A DNA stretch of 64,000 bases from Perlabentimonas sp034003245 (GCA_034003245.1 JAVEYY010000022.1:11744-75743); one strand, 5' to 3'; shown: positions 54,128 to 62,882, numbered from the stretch's first letter. Made by a program: numbers and translations. Notes: a model not told the origin generated them from the letters alone.

Positions 54128-55522
54128 ATGAACTCTACAAACCAAAGCGGGAATAAAGGCTACGTAGTAGCAATTACACTAGTGGCCACCCTTGGTGGAC
54201 TACTTTTTGGGTACGACACAGCAGTAATTTCTGGTGCCGAAAAATCCCTTCAGGCCTTCCTGATTACCAGTCAGGGTTTAAGCACGTTTATTCACGGGGC
54301 AACCACCTCGAGTGCGCTCATAGGTTGTATAATTGGTGGAGCCCTCTCGGGGCTCTTTGCCTCGCGCTTTGGCCGTAAACGCTCGCTGATGATTGCAGCA
54401 TTCCTCTTCTTTGTTTCGGCGTTAGGCTCTGGCTACCCCGAATTTCTTTTTTTCCCCAGAGGAGAGGCAAGCATTGGTTTACTGTTGATGTTCAACTTTT
54501 ACCGTGTTATTGGTGGAATAGGTGTTGGCATGGCTTCGGCCATTTGTCCCATGTACATTGGCGAGATTGCCCCGGCAAATATCCGCGGGCGTTTAGTATC
54601 GCTTAACCAATTCGCCATAATCTTCGGGATGCTGGTGGTGTACTTTGTGAACTGGGGCATTGCCAACGGGCAATCGTTGGAGTGGATAAACGATATCGGC
54701 TGGCGCAGGATGTTTTTATCCGAGGCCATTCCCGCCGGATTGTTTGGCGTGCTGTTGTTCTTAGTTCCCGAAACTCCCAGGTACTTATCGTTGACAAACA
54801 AGAACGAGGAGGCTCTTAGGATTCTTACCCGCATCAATGGCAAGGAGAAGGCCAAGGATATCCTTGCTGAGATCCGCAGCACCATTGAGCATCACTCCGG
54901 AAAAATATTCTCGTACGGGAAGCTGGTAATCATTATCGGTATTCTCCTGTCGGTGTTCCAGCAGTTTGTGGGTATTAACGTGGCGCTTTACTACGCTCCC
55001 CGCATCTTCGAGAGCATGGGCGCGGCCAAGGATGCCTCAATGATGCAAACGGTGGTGATGGGGCTGGTAAATGTGATCTTTACCGTGGTGGCCATACTTA
55101 CTGTGGATAAGTGGGGGCGTAAACCGCTGCTAATAATCGGATCCATAGGTATGGCTTTTGGCATGATTGCCATTTCGGCGCTTTCGTTCTTCGAGATTAT
55201 TGGAATCAGTACGCTCGTATTTATCATTATCTACACCGCTTCGTTTATGATGTCGTGGGGGCCAATCTGCTGGGTGCTTATCTCCGAGATATTTCCCAAT
55301 AAGATTCGCGGTAGGGCAGTGGCCATTGCTGTTGTGGCTCAGTGGGCTGCCAACTACCTTATCTCCTCAACCTATCCGGCCATGATGGAGTTTAGCGGTG
55401 GCGTAACCTACGGGTTCTATGGAGTAATGAGTATTCTCTCCGCCATTTTTGTTTGGAAGATGGTTCCTGAAACCAAGGGCAAAACGCTGGAGGAGATGGA
55501 AGGACTTTGGAGAAAGAAGTAA
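54128..55522 (+). CDS. xylE: MFS sugar porter, XylE-like D-xylose:H+ symporter
   Basis: 464 residues, 12 predicted helices. Sugar-porter signatures: GGLLFGYDTAVISGAEKS, GRKRSLMIAAFLFF (loop 2-3), NIRGRLVSLNQF, PETPRYLSL, QQFVGINVALYYAP, DKWGRKPLLI and PETKGKTLEEMEGLW at the end. QQ..N in helix 7 is the sugar-binding cluster of XylE/GLUT proteins. It imports free xylose made by the extracytoplasmic xylosidases, next to xylA. Xylose specificity rests on location. Confidence 0.85.
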   Translation: MNSTNQSGNKGYVVAITLVATLGGLLFGYDTAVISGAEKSLQAFLITSQGLSTFIHGATTSSALIGCIIGGALSGLFASRFGRKRSLMIAAFLFFVSALGSGYPEFLFFPRGEASIGLLLMFNFYRVIGGIGVGMASAICPMYIGEIAPANIRGRLVSLNQFAIIFGMLVVYFVNWGIANGQSLEWINDIGWRRMFLSEAIPAGLFGVLLFLVPETPRYLSLTNKNEEALRILTRINGKEKAKDILAEIRSTIEHHSGKIFSYGKLVIIIGILLSVFQQFVGINVALYYAPRIFESMGAAKDASMMQTVVMGLVNVIFTVVAILTVDKWGRKPLLIIGSIGMAFGMIAISALSFFEIIGISTLVFIIIYTASFMMSWGPICWVLISEIFPNKIRGRAVAIAVVAQWAANYLISSTYPAMMEFSGGVTYGFYGVMSILSAIFVWKMVPETKGKTLEEMEGLWRKK

Positions 55523-55589
55523 ACAATAGCGAAGGAGAGCTACCATTATCGAATGTTGAGCATCAATTCCCTGTGGTATTTTATTAAGT

Positions 55590-55761
55590 TCGGGTGACGA
55601 TAGGTGACGCGAAGTGACGGGTGACAAAAGTATTCTTACCGATTAGCGTTTATATGAAAAGTGCAAAGTGCGGGATTTAATGCAAAATGCGGAAAGACAA
55701 GTTGCGAGTTGCGAGTTGCGAGTTGCCAGTCAAAGGTCACGTGTCACGTGTCACGTGTCAC
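55590..55761. repeat. Heptad repeats between xylE and the acetylesterase
   Basis: In the 252-bp convergent gap, GGTGACG/GTGACGC words occur at 55593-55625. Three GTTGCGA units plus GTTGCCA follow at 55701-55728, and three GTGTCAC units at 55741-55761. All have a 7-nt period but unrelated sequence. Confidence 0.85.
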
Positions 55762-55774
55762 CATCTTTCACTAG

Positions 55775-57718
55775 TCACTTCTCCCAACAATCCGTCCTAA
55801 ACGGTGAGGCGGGTAAACCCTCCTTGTTGTAAAGATTTGCACCCTCGGGATTATCGGCCCAGGCGTACCTTACGGCTACAGGCTTTTTAACTTTCTTGCT
55901 ATAAACCACAACCTTATCGCCCTTAATCTTGGCCTTTGCCCACACAAATTTTCCATCGGCTCCCGCAATGGCAAAATGCTTTAACTCCTTACCCTTATTC
56001 ATCAATCCACTTCCAATATTGGTAAATGACAGGATGATTTTCTTACCCTTTACCTCCATCGATTTGTAGATGGGGCCTGAGTGAACAACGCTTGTGTTGC
56101 CGTAGGCAATCCGTTGAGCCGCCAGGGCAAGCCTGTTGCCAACATCCTTTTTATTTAGCGGATGGATATCGTTCCACTCCCCAATATCGATGGCTACGGC
56201 CATTGCAGTATTGGGAACATCCAGCGTTTTAAGCTGCGCCTCGCGCAGCTTTGCCCATCCGCTTTCGGTTGGGTGATCGTATGCCTTCATAAAGTTGGCC
56301 AGCTGAACGAAGATAAAAGGAAAATCGCCCCGATTCCAGTCCCTGCGCCAGTTCCTGATTAAGGCAGGGAACAGCTCTGTGTACTCCTGCGGGCGACCTG
56401 CATTCGATTCGCCCTGATACCATATCACCCCTTTAATGCTGTAGTTTAGCAGTGGCGCCAGCATGGCGTTGTAAAGCCCTCCGGGTTTCCAGCGGATAAA
56501 GGTTTCACCAGCCAGCGGCTCCATTCGTGCTCCCAGCTTGTACCTCCATTCGTCCTTTAGGTCGATGGTATCGGTATTGAACACAATACCATACGTTTTA
56601 TCGGGAACAAATCCTGCATTGCCGCTATTGCTTATCACGCGGACGGTGATGGAGTTTTCTCCCTCTTTTAAAATTCCTTCAGGAATTATGTATCGTCGTG
56701 GTGGGTACTGATAGCCGGTAGAGCCAACAAACCTGCCGTTGATAAATACCGAGTCGGCATCAACAATGCAGCCAAGAATAATCATTGCCGATTTATCGGC
56801 AAGTTCCTTATCAATATTCACCTTTCGGCTATACCACACCACACCGTTAACCCCTTCCAGTTCCGTTCCGCTCCAGTACGAGGGAACGCCTATCGGTTGC
56901 CAATTGGTTATATCGGTATTCTCCCTGTACCAGGGGCCCTGCTTTTCGCTATACGCTTCGTCTTTCTGGTTTAGCAGGTTGTACCAGCCCTGAATCCGCT
57001 CCTTATCCGAGGAGATAATCTGATCAATTAGCTTGTCGTTTTTAAAGCGCTGCAGCTCATCGAAATGGATTGGGAATTGCTTAAGAGCCTCCTCGCTTAT
57101 CCATGCCTCGGCGGGCGAACCACCCAAACTACTGTTGATTAGCCCAACGGGAACACCCGTTTTTGCGTGTATCTCCAGGGCAAAGAAGTAGGCAATGGCC
57201 GAGAAATCGAGAACGGTTTCTGGATTTGCGCCAATCCAAGCGCCATGCTCAAGATCGGTAAGCTTCTCCCTAAAGTTATACTGTGTGGGAACATTAAAGT
57301 GGCGGATCATGGGGTTTGCGGCATTGGCAATTACCTCGGGGTAAACCCACGACACCCTGCGCATGGGCAGCTCCATATTCGACTGTCCCGAGCACACCCA
57401 CACATCGCCCACGTAGATATCCCTTAGCAAAATGCTATTGCTAGCCTCAATGGTCATGGAGTAGGGGCCACCCGGTGCAAGGTTGTTTAGCTTTACAAAC
57501 CAGCGACCAACGGAGTTGGCCTCGGTGGTGTAGGTGCTGCCTGTAAAATGTACCGAAACCCTCTCGCCCGGTGATGCCCAGCCCCAGATATTCACGGGAC
57601 TCTGGCGTTGCAGGATCATCCCATCGGAGATAAGTCTTGGTAACCTAACCTGAGCGCCCAAGTGGGCTACCTGCAGAAGCAAAAATATTGACAGAAAAAT
57701 TACGCTACGCTTTCTCAT
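55775..57718 (-). CDS. SGNH-type sialate O-acetylesterase-like (acetylxylan esterase candidate)
   Basis: The start was moved to the ATG at 57718 (RKRSVIFLSIFLLLQVAHLGAQ, signal peptide). 647 residues: an N-terminal beta domain (MILQRQSPVNIWGWASPGERV), the SASA/SGNH catalytic domain with VCSGQSNMELPM (nucleophile Ser) and VIWYQGESNAG, a jelly-roll insert resembling GH2 sugar-binding domains (about 275-395, YWSGTELEGVNGVVWYSRKV) and the C-terminal DIGEWNDIHPLNKKDVG that carries the Asp-His pair. In xylan loci this family removes acetyl groups from the backbone. It is the only gene of the xylan block on the minus strand apart from the HTCS. Confidence 0.85.
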   Translation of the reverse strand: MRKRSVIFLSIFLLLQVAHLGAQVRLPRLISDGMILQRQSPVNIWGWASPGERVSVHFTGSTYTTEANSVGRWFVKLNNLAPGGPYSMTIEASNSILLRDIYVGDVWVCSGQSNMELPMRRVSWVYPEVIANAANPMIRHFNVPTQYNFREKLTDLEHGAWIGANPETVLDFSAIAYFFALEIHAKTGVPVGLINSSLGGSPAEAWISEEALKQFPIHFDELQRFKNDKLIDQIISSDKERIQGWYNLLNQKDEAYSEKQGPWYRENTDITNWQPIGVPSYWSGTELEGVNGVVWYSRKVNIDKELADKSAMIILGCIVDADSVFINGRFVGSTGYQYPPRRYIIPEGILKEGENSITVRVISNSGNAGFVPDKTYGIVFNTDTIDLKDEWRYKLGARMEPLAGETFIRWKPGGLYNAMLAPLLNYSIKGVIWYQGESNAGRPQEYTELFPALIRNWRRDWNRGDFPFIFVQLANFMKAYDHPTESGWAKLREAQLKTLDVPNTAMAVAIDIGEWNDIHPLNKKDVGNRLALAAQRIAYGNTSVVHSGPIYKSMEVKGKKIILSFTNIGSGLMNKGKELKHFAIAGADGKFVWAKAKIKGDKVVVYSKKVKKPVAVRYAWADNPEGANLYNKEGLPASPFRTDCWEK

Positions 57719-57922
57719 ATTTGCAGTATTTTTTATTCTCAATTACTGATTCGAGAAAAAGGAATAGCCCCATTTATTTGGCTCACGATCAATATCCCTA
57801 AATCCCTTTAAACAACAAGTAAATGTCGGGATTTTAATCAAGAAATTTGTACGTTTTATAGTGGAATTTCCGGATAAATTTACCGTATCGTAAAACCGTT
57901 AATTTGCTATTAGAATTTGGCC

Positions 57923-58257
57923 TTTGGCGTTTAGAGTTTAGGGTTTAGACGGAAGACCGAAGACGGAAGACCAAAGGTAAGAGCAGCGAATTTTGCTGGG
58001 ATGACGAGTGCTCTTAGCTCTTAGCTCTTCGCCCTTCGCTCTTCGCTCTTGGCTCTTCACTCTTGGCTCTTCACTCTTCGCTTCGGTCTTCGGTCTTCAG
58101 ACTTCAGTCTTCAGTATTCTGACTTTTTATCTTTCTATCTTTTACCACTCACCTGCCCGCAGCAGGCGGGGTCACTAAGAACACTAAGACACACTAAGGC
58201 AAATTTCGCTTCTGTCTTCTGTCTTCTGTCTTCGCCCTCTTGCTCTTGCTGCCTTGT
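57923..58257. repeat. Long in-phase heptad repeat arrays
   Basis: The 763-bp gap 57719-58481 holds three arrays. 57923-57978 is eight heptads (TTTGGCG, TTTAGAG, TTTAGGG, TTTAGAC, GGAAGAC, CGAAGAC, GGAAGAC, CAAAGGT). 58010-58121 is sixteen heptads changing from GCTCTTA through GCTCTTG/ACTCTTC to TCTTCGG and TCTTCAG. 58209-58257 is seven heptads (CTTCTGT x3, CTTCGCC, CTCTTGC, TCTTGCT, GCCTTGT). A GC-rich palindrome near 58152 and CACTAAG words lie between them. Nothing coding is seen in this gap. Confidence 0.9.
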
Positions 58258-58481
58258 CCTTCTACTAAAGTAGGAATTATCATTCGTTAGAATTATTTTC
58301 TCACAAAAAAGTACAAGTAATCCCCCCCTGTATCCTTATTTGTTTTAAATTTAGGGCTAAATACTAAAACAATTTGCTGCATATATTACCTACCGCAAAT
58401 AGTCTTGATGCTGCAAGTGTCTGTTGTTATGGATTATTAAGGTAGATAGTAGATCGTTAGCGGTTATAACTAGTGACATGT

Positions 58482-59708
58482 ATGAACTATAAATTTTCAA
58501 CAGTTTTACTTATTGGCATATTAAGTTTTGTTGGTTGCCAACAGCAGGTTGAGAGTAAAATTCCCCAAGGAGCTTTCCCTATTGTTTACAGGAGCCATTT
58601 ATACATCAAGGGAGAGGCAGATGGCGTTTATGGAAACTACGTTTTCGATACAGGAGCATCGAATTTGTATTACGACAGTACCTATTTTGCCGACAGTAGC
58701 TTTTCGTATAGCAATATCTTTAAGGCAAAGCTGCCGGGTGTAGGGGCTAAAGCCCAATCGGTTGTTGTAGTTACGGATACCGTTGCCTTTCGATTTGGTG
58801 ATAATGTATATAGGACTTCAAGAGTTCCCGTGCTGCAGCTAAAACCCATACTGGGCGATTTTGCCGATGGGATTCTGGGCATGGAGTATTTTAGTAATTC
58901 CGTTTTAGAGATTAGCTACGAGGAGGAGTATATGTGTATCTACTCCAGCATCGATTCCATTGACCTGCACGACTGGTCGAAAATTGATCTGGTTAAAAGG
59001 GATAACCGCCTATATATACCGCTTGAGGTAGCCATTAACGATACAACTACCGTATCGGGTGAGTTTCTGCTCGATTTTGGCTCGGGACAATCGGTTAGCC
59101 TTACAAGCGTGGTGGCAAAGCAGTATAGGCTCAATGATATTACCGATAGTAAGGTGGCGTACCACACAGGGTATGGTGGGGTAGGGGGCGAAAGCTCGAG
59201 GTATGACTTTTTTGCCCCCCAGCTAAGGGTAGGCCCCTTTAGTCTCGATAATGTGCTAATAAATTACAGTAACGACACTGCGGGGGCTATGGCCTCGACC
59301 AAGCACCTGGGGTTGCTGGGGAATGATATTTACGAACGGTTTCACGTTTACATCGATTTTACCAACAGCCACCTGTACCTCAAGCCAAATAGTAGGTACA
59401 ACCAGCCATTTGAAGCCTCGCGCTTAGGGTTTACCTATGTGGATAGAAGCCAAACCCTTAAGGCGTGGGTTGTAACTGGGCTGTACGCCCTATCACCCGC
59501 CCAGCAAAGCGGGTTAATGGTAAACGACCAGATTATGGCGGTAAATGGGGTAACCATTGCGGGTATGGACTACAAGCAGCAACAGCAATTTCTACAGGAT
59601 ATTGATATTATTAATCTAGCAGTAGCAAGGGATGGTAATCTCATAGAGCTAAGCTTTAGCTTAAGGCCAGTTCTAACTGCTGGTAACCAGGGAATGGCCA
59701 GGAGGTAA
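58482..59708 (+). CDS. Aspartyl (retropepsin-like) protease with PDZ domain, lipoprotein
   Basis: The start was set at the ATG at 58482; MNYKFSTVLLIGILSFVGC is a lipoprotein signal. 408 residues. The first aspartyl-protease half has YVFDTGASNLYYD (catalytic DTGAS) with LGDFADGILGMEYFS. The second half has FLLDFGSGQSVSLT, where the usual D-T/S-G is D-F-G-S, so its activity is uncertain. A PDZ domain (about 325-400, YALSPAQQSGLMVNDQIMAVNGV) follows. Related periplasmic proteins clip or bind exposed peptides. It may predate the cassette-like region that starts about 100 bp downstream. Confidence 0.82.
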   Translation: MNYKFSTVLLIGILSFVGCQQQVESKIPQGAFPIVYRSHLYIKGEADGVYGNYVFDTGASNLYYDSTYFADSSFSYSNIFKAKLPGVGAKAQSVVVVTDTVAFRFGDNVYRTSRVPVLQLKPILGDFADGILGMEYFSNSVLEISYEEEYMCIYSSIDSIDLHDWSKIDLVKRDNRLYIPLEVAINDTTTVSGEFLLDFGSGQSVSLTSVVAKQYRLNDITDSKVAYHTGYGGVGGESSRYDFFAPQLRVGPFSLDNVLINYSNDTAGAMASTKHLGLLGNDIYERFHVYIDFTNSHLYLKPNSRYNQPFEASRLGFTYVDRSQTLKAWVVTGLYALSPAQQSGLMVNDQIMAVNGVTIAGMDYKQQQQFLQDIDIINLAVARDGNLIELSFSLRPVLTAGNQGMARR

Positions 59709-59788
59709 TAGCGGGATAAGGTTTGGGATAGTTTAGGTAAAAAGTGGCGTATGGGATTATTTGGGTGGGTATTAAGGAGCATAAAAGT

Positions 59789-59840
59789 ATGGCTTGCACT
59801 CCCATCTCGGCAACACCTTGACGAGACCAACTCCCCGCTG
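59789..59840 (+). repeat. Remnant of the cassette-associated element (3' end only)
   Basis: CTCCCATCTCGGCAAC followed by TTGACGAGACCAACTCCCC matches the right-hand end of the larger elements at 62.1 and 62.8 kb (CTCCCATCTCGTCAACTTG; TTGACGAGACGAGACC). The TCTCGnCAA/TTGnCGAGA hairpin is conserved. It marks the left edge of the cassette-like array. Confidence 0.65.
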
Positions 59841-59944
59841 ATATATTATATACCTTTGGCATTTATATACTGCTGATACTTGTATTAAAGAATACTTTAA
59901 GTAGATTTATAAGTAATTTATAGCCAATTGTATAAAGACATAAA

Positions 59945-60814
59945 ATGACAAGAAAGAAAAAAATAAAAATATCTGTATTAGGATTAATCCTCATACTATT
60001 TTTGACAATATGTTATGAGCTAATGTGGGGCAAGCTATTTCCCTTTACACCAGTAATCATAGGATTTACCAAGCACGAGTTATCGAATACGATTATTTAT
60101 GTTCAAAATGGGGTGAATTATAAAGATTTCCAACGTTTAGATACATTAACATTATCTGTTGAAAAATTTCATGAAATTAAGTTTAATGCAAAACCAGAAT
60201 TATTCATTTTTTACGATAGTCTTGGGTTTATTCGTCGCTCATTTTCTAAAGCAAGATTTTCTGCTTATCCGAGTGGACGATTACTTATTTCACCTTGGGC
60301 TTTAAGAGAAAATCAGGAAGGAAAGATTTCACTCGAGATATATGTACGGCACGAACTTTCTCATGTACTACTAATGCAATACATGAGCTATTGGAGGGCA
60401 TATTATTATCCTGATTGGTTGATGGAGGGGATAGCTGTTTATAGTACTAATCAAATGGGAACTTCATTTTATCCCAGCAAAGAAGACACCTATAATTCAA
60501 TAGCAGAAGGTAATTTTTTACCACCCCTTGACTATAAAACGGATAAAGAGGACAACGTGAAACTTAATGTTGAATATCCGATTGCATTTAAGTATTCTGA
60601 ATTTGCTTGTATTGTGGATTATTTAATAACAACATACGGAAAGAAAAAACTTCTAACATTCATGAAGAAACTTTTTGAAAATAGTGACAATAATGAAGTA
60701 TTTAAGGAAGTCTACAATATTGAGTTTTCAAAAGTAATACAGGATTTTAAGAAACATGTGGTCGAAAGTAAAAAAACAAAATTGAAACAGGACGAAATAC
60801 AGAAAAACAACTGA
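59945..60814 (+). CDS. Membrane-anchored gluzincin metallopeptidase
   Basis: 289 residues, AT-rich compared with the xylan locus. An N-terminal signal anchor (about 7-26, SVLGLILILFLTICYELMW) is followed by an extracytoplasmic domain with the zinc motif RHELSHVLL (HExxH) and, 25 residues later, LMEGIAVYS, which supplies the third ligand Glu as in the MA-clan 'peptidase MA-like' family. The C-terminus is rich in Lys. It stands as a single-gene unit: an element remnant lies 105 bp upstream and an attC-like hairpin begins 3 bp after its stop codon. The substrate is unknown. Confidence 0.75.
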   Translation: MTRKKKIKISVLGLILILFLTICYELMWGKLFPFTPVIIGFTKHELSNTIIYVQNGVNYKDFQRLDTLTLSVEKFHEIKFNAKPELFIFYDSLGFIRRSFSKARFSAYPSGRLLISPWALRENQEGKISLEIYVRHELSHVLLMQYMSYWRAYYYPDWLMEGIAVYSTNQMGTSFYPSKEDTYNSIAEGNFLPPLDYKTDKEDNVKLNVEYPIAFKYSEFACIVDYLITTYGKKKLLTFMKKLFENSDNNEVFKEVYNIEFSKVIQDFKKHVVESKKTKLKQDEIQKNN

Positions 60815-60816
60815 CT

Positions 60817-60947
60817 ATAACAGCGTGTAGCTGCAGTTGCCGAAATAGTGCGAGTTTCAATGTTTCTGCATTTAATAAACTTATGTGTAACTTGACAGGA
60901 AAAAACCTTGAAATCGGCAACTGAAAGCTACACGCAAACCGTTATGC
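60817..60947 (+). repeat. attC-like recombination-site candidate
   Basis: ATAAC (60818-60822) pairs with GTTAT (60941-60945). GCGTGTAGC (60823-60831) pairs with GCTACACGC (60927-60935), and AGTTGCCGA (60835-60843) pairs with TCGGCAACT (60914-60922), leaving unpaired bases between the stems and a loop of about 70 nt. Paired simple core sites, spaced inner stems with extrahelical bases and a variable terminal loop make up the architecture of integron attC sites. The right core reads ACCGTTATGC; the other elements here end in CCGTTAG. Confidence 0.6.
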
Positions 60948-61099
60948 AAAATTGTAAAAAACTCAGCAACTGAACTATGAATCACATATACAGATGATTG
61001 ATTGATATGACGGGTAAATGGCGGGTAAAGTTCTTTCTGAAAGTTTTGATAGTTTAACTTCTGACAGTAAAATTGTCGAAACTTTAAAACTTTAAAATT

Positions 61100-61966
61100 A
61101 TGAAGCAACCAGAATTAGGAAGAAAAATTTCCGAACTAAGAACTGCAAAAGGATTAACACAGGAAGAACTTGTTGAAAAATGCAACATTAGTGTCAGGAC
61201 AATTCAAAGAATTGAAGCCGGTGACGTAACTCCAAGAAGTTATACAGTTAAAACAATTTTAGCCGCCTTGGATTATGACCTCAAAGAAATATCTGATAAG
61301 GAGAGTACCTTTTGGGATTCTTCAAAGGGATGGATAAAAAGGTTAATGTTAATCGATATTGATACTGAAAAGCCATCTGATTTCTTGATTAAACAGCTTA
61401 ACATTGCCTGGATATTTGGAATTATCTATTTCATAGTTGGTTTTCTTGAAGGCGCGGCTGATTATTTTTTATTTAAAGAGGATAGAATGATTTATAGCAG
61501 CGGTATTTATGTTGCTATTAAATTAATTTCATTAATCTCATTTGCATTATTTCAACGTGGATTCATTATGATTGGAGGACTGTTTAGAAATTATCTATTA
61601 AAGATAATGTCCTTTGTTATGATTTTTGCTATAGCGTTACTAAACGGTTATGATATAATTTCAATATTTTATGATTCAGTTGAGGGTGAATTTGTCGCAG
61701 GGGCTTCAGCACTTTCATTTGGATTTATTGGAATTATTTATGGGATTTCACTATTAAGATTAAAAAAACCAGTAGGTAGGATTCCAAAATATGCTGGACT
61801 CTTAGAAATAATTGGTGGATGTTTTTTATTAACAATAATTCTAGCCTTTGTCGGACTTGTAATATATATTCCAGCAGTACTTTTAGAGATTATTATTGTT
61901 TTTAAAGTAATTGAAATAATAAAAAACAAACAAACAGAAAACAACTTTGCACAGCAAGGCGTGTAG
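61100..61966 (+). CDS. XRE-type HTH protein with C-terminal membrane domain
   Basis: 288 residues. The N-terminal Cro/C1-type HTH (about 6-66, ISELRTAKGLTQEELVEKCNIS, RTIQRIEAG) is followed by a linker and six or so hydrophobic segments (about 100-270). Membrane-anchored XRE proteins are thought to transmit envelope or defence signals; the ligand is unknown. The final residues (NNFAQQGV) run into the left end of the repeat element, whose GTGTAG supplies the stop codon. It forms the second unit of the cassette-like array, 154 bp after the attC-like core. Confidence 0.75.
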   Translation: MKQPELGRKISELRTAKGLTQEELVEKCNISVRTIQRIEAGDVTPRSYTVKTILAALDYDLKEISDKESTFWDSSKGWIKRLMLIDIDTEKPSDFLIKQLNIAWIFGIIYFIVGFLEGAADYFLFKEDRMIYSSGIYVAIKLISLISFALFQRGFIMIGGLFRNYLLKIMSFVMIFAIALLNGYDIISIFYDSVEGEFVAGASALSFGFIGIIYGISLLRLKKPVGRIPKYAGLLEIIGGCFLLTIILAFVGLVIYIPAVLLEIIIVFKVIEIIKNKQTENNFAQQGV

Positions 61967-62169
61967 CCAATCTCGCCGTGCCTCGTAATAGGATGTGCTT
62001 TGCACGATGACGAGGGCACTCCTATTGTCGAGACGAGACACGGTGTGGGTTTGCACTGGGAACTTCGGAGCGGTTTCGTTGGGGGGATCCGCCGGCTGGC
62101 GGATAGCCCGCGCTCCCAGCTCGTCTCGTCAAGTTTTTGACGAGACGAGACCACACCCCCAACCGTTAG
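61954..62169 (+). repeat. Cassette-associated structured element, copy 1
   Basis: 216 bp from CAAGGCGTGTAGCCAATCTC to CCGTTAG, GC-richer than the flanking genes. Internal hairpins: CCTCGT with ACGAGG near 61981-62014, ATCCGCC with GGCGGAT near 62087-62105, and CGTCTCGTCAA with TTGACGAGACG near 62122-62147. Its left end shares GCGTGTAGC with the attC-like hairpin at 60.8 kb. It is about 85-90 percent identical by eye to copy 2 over most of its length. Confidence 0.9.
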
Positions 62170-62236
62170 TGTTCATGTTGCCCCGTCCTAAAAAACAATT
62201 TGCCTAGAAATTCGTATATTTGAAGAAAAACGAGTT

Positions 62237-62437
62237 ATGATTATAGAGAGAACACCTAATGAAATAATCTTCAGGTTTCCAAAAAATATGAACTTGGATG
62301 ACCTTCAAGATTTAACTGATTTGTTTGAATATAAAGAACTAACAAAGAAGTCTAAAACATCGCAAAAAGATGTTGATGATTTAGTGAAAACTATCAAAAA
62401 AGGTCGTTGGGAGAAAACTAAACAACAACTTGACTAA
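62237..62437 (+). CDS. Small antitoxin-like protein
   Basis: 66 residues (MIIERTPNEIIFRFPKNMNL...), mostly helical and lysine-rich at the C-terminus. Its stop codon overlaps the ATG of a PIN-domain frame (TAATG at 62435-62439), the usual arrangement of antitoxin-toxin pairs. The length and layout fit the short antitoxins that accompany PIN toxins in Bacteroidota. No DNA-binding motif can be named with confidence. Confidence 0.65.
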   Translation: MIIERTPNEIIFRFPKNMNLDDLQDLTDLFEYKELTKKSKTSQKDVDDLVKTIKKGRWEKTKQQLD

Positions 62438-62607
62438 TGAGAATAGTTGTTGACACGAATATAGTTTTTAGTGCAATTCTCAATACAAACAGCAAGATTG
62501 CAAGAGTTTTATTACAACCTAAAAGTAGACTTAATTTCTACTCTACTGAACAGTTGTCGTATGAGAATGAAGAACATATCGAAAGAATAACTAGACGAAC
62601 AAGATAA
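62437..62607 (+). pseudogene. Truncated PIN-domain toxin (56 aa)
   Basis: The frame starts MRIVVDTNIVFSAIL, the first strand of a PIN nuclease with its catalytic Asp (VDTN), and continues VLLQPKSRLNFYS before ending at TAA 62605-62607. PIN toxins are usually 120-140 residues with further acidic residues in the second half; these are missing. The downstream element begins 14 bp later, so the 3' half was lost, apparently by a deletion up to the element boundary or a premature stop. Likely inactive. Confidence 0.7.
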
Positions 62608-62620
62608 AACCTACACCCAA

Positions 62621-62823
62621 CAAGGCGTGTAGCCAATCTCGCCGTGCCTCGTAATCGGATGCTCTTTGGGCGATGACGAGGGCACTCCTACCGTCGATAC
62701 GAGACACGGTGTGGATTTGCACTGGGAACTTCGGAGCGGTTTCGTTGGGGGATCCTCCGGCTGGCGGATAGCCCGCGCTCCCATCTCGTCAACTTGTTGC
62801 CGAGAAAGCATCCCCTCCGTTAG
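62621..62823 (+). repeat. Cassette-associated structured element, copy 2
   Basis: 203 bp, from CAAGGCGTGTAGCCAATCTC to CCGTTAG, preceded by ACCCAAC (a perfect RYYYAAC match). It differs from copy 1 by scattered substitutions, one fewer G in the G-run, and a shortened final hairpin (TCTCGTCAACTTGTTGCCGAGA region). Confidence 0.9.
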
Positions 62824-62882
62824 CGCCAGGAGTAGAGAGCAGAGGATACAAATAATTTACCACAGTATAGAAGACCTGAAAA

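Noticed and set aside
61738..62811. Minus-strand frames across the repeat elements
   Set aside because: They run through the structured elements and into the XRE gene antisense; their similarity to each other only reflects the DNA repeat.
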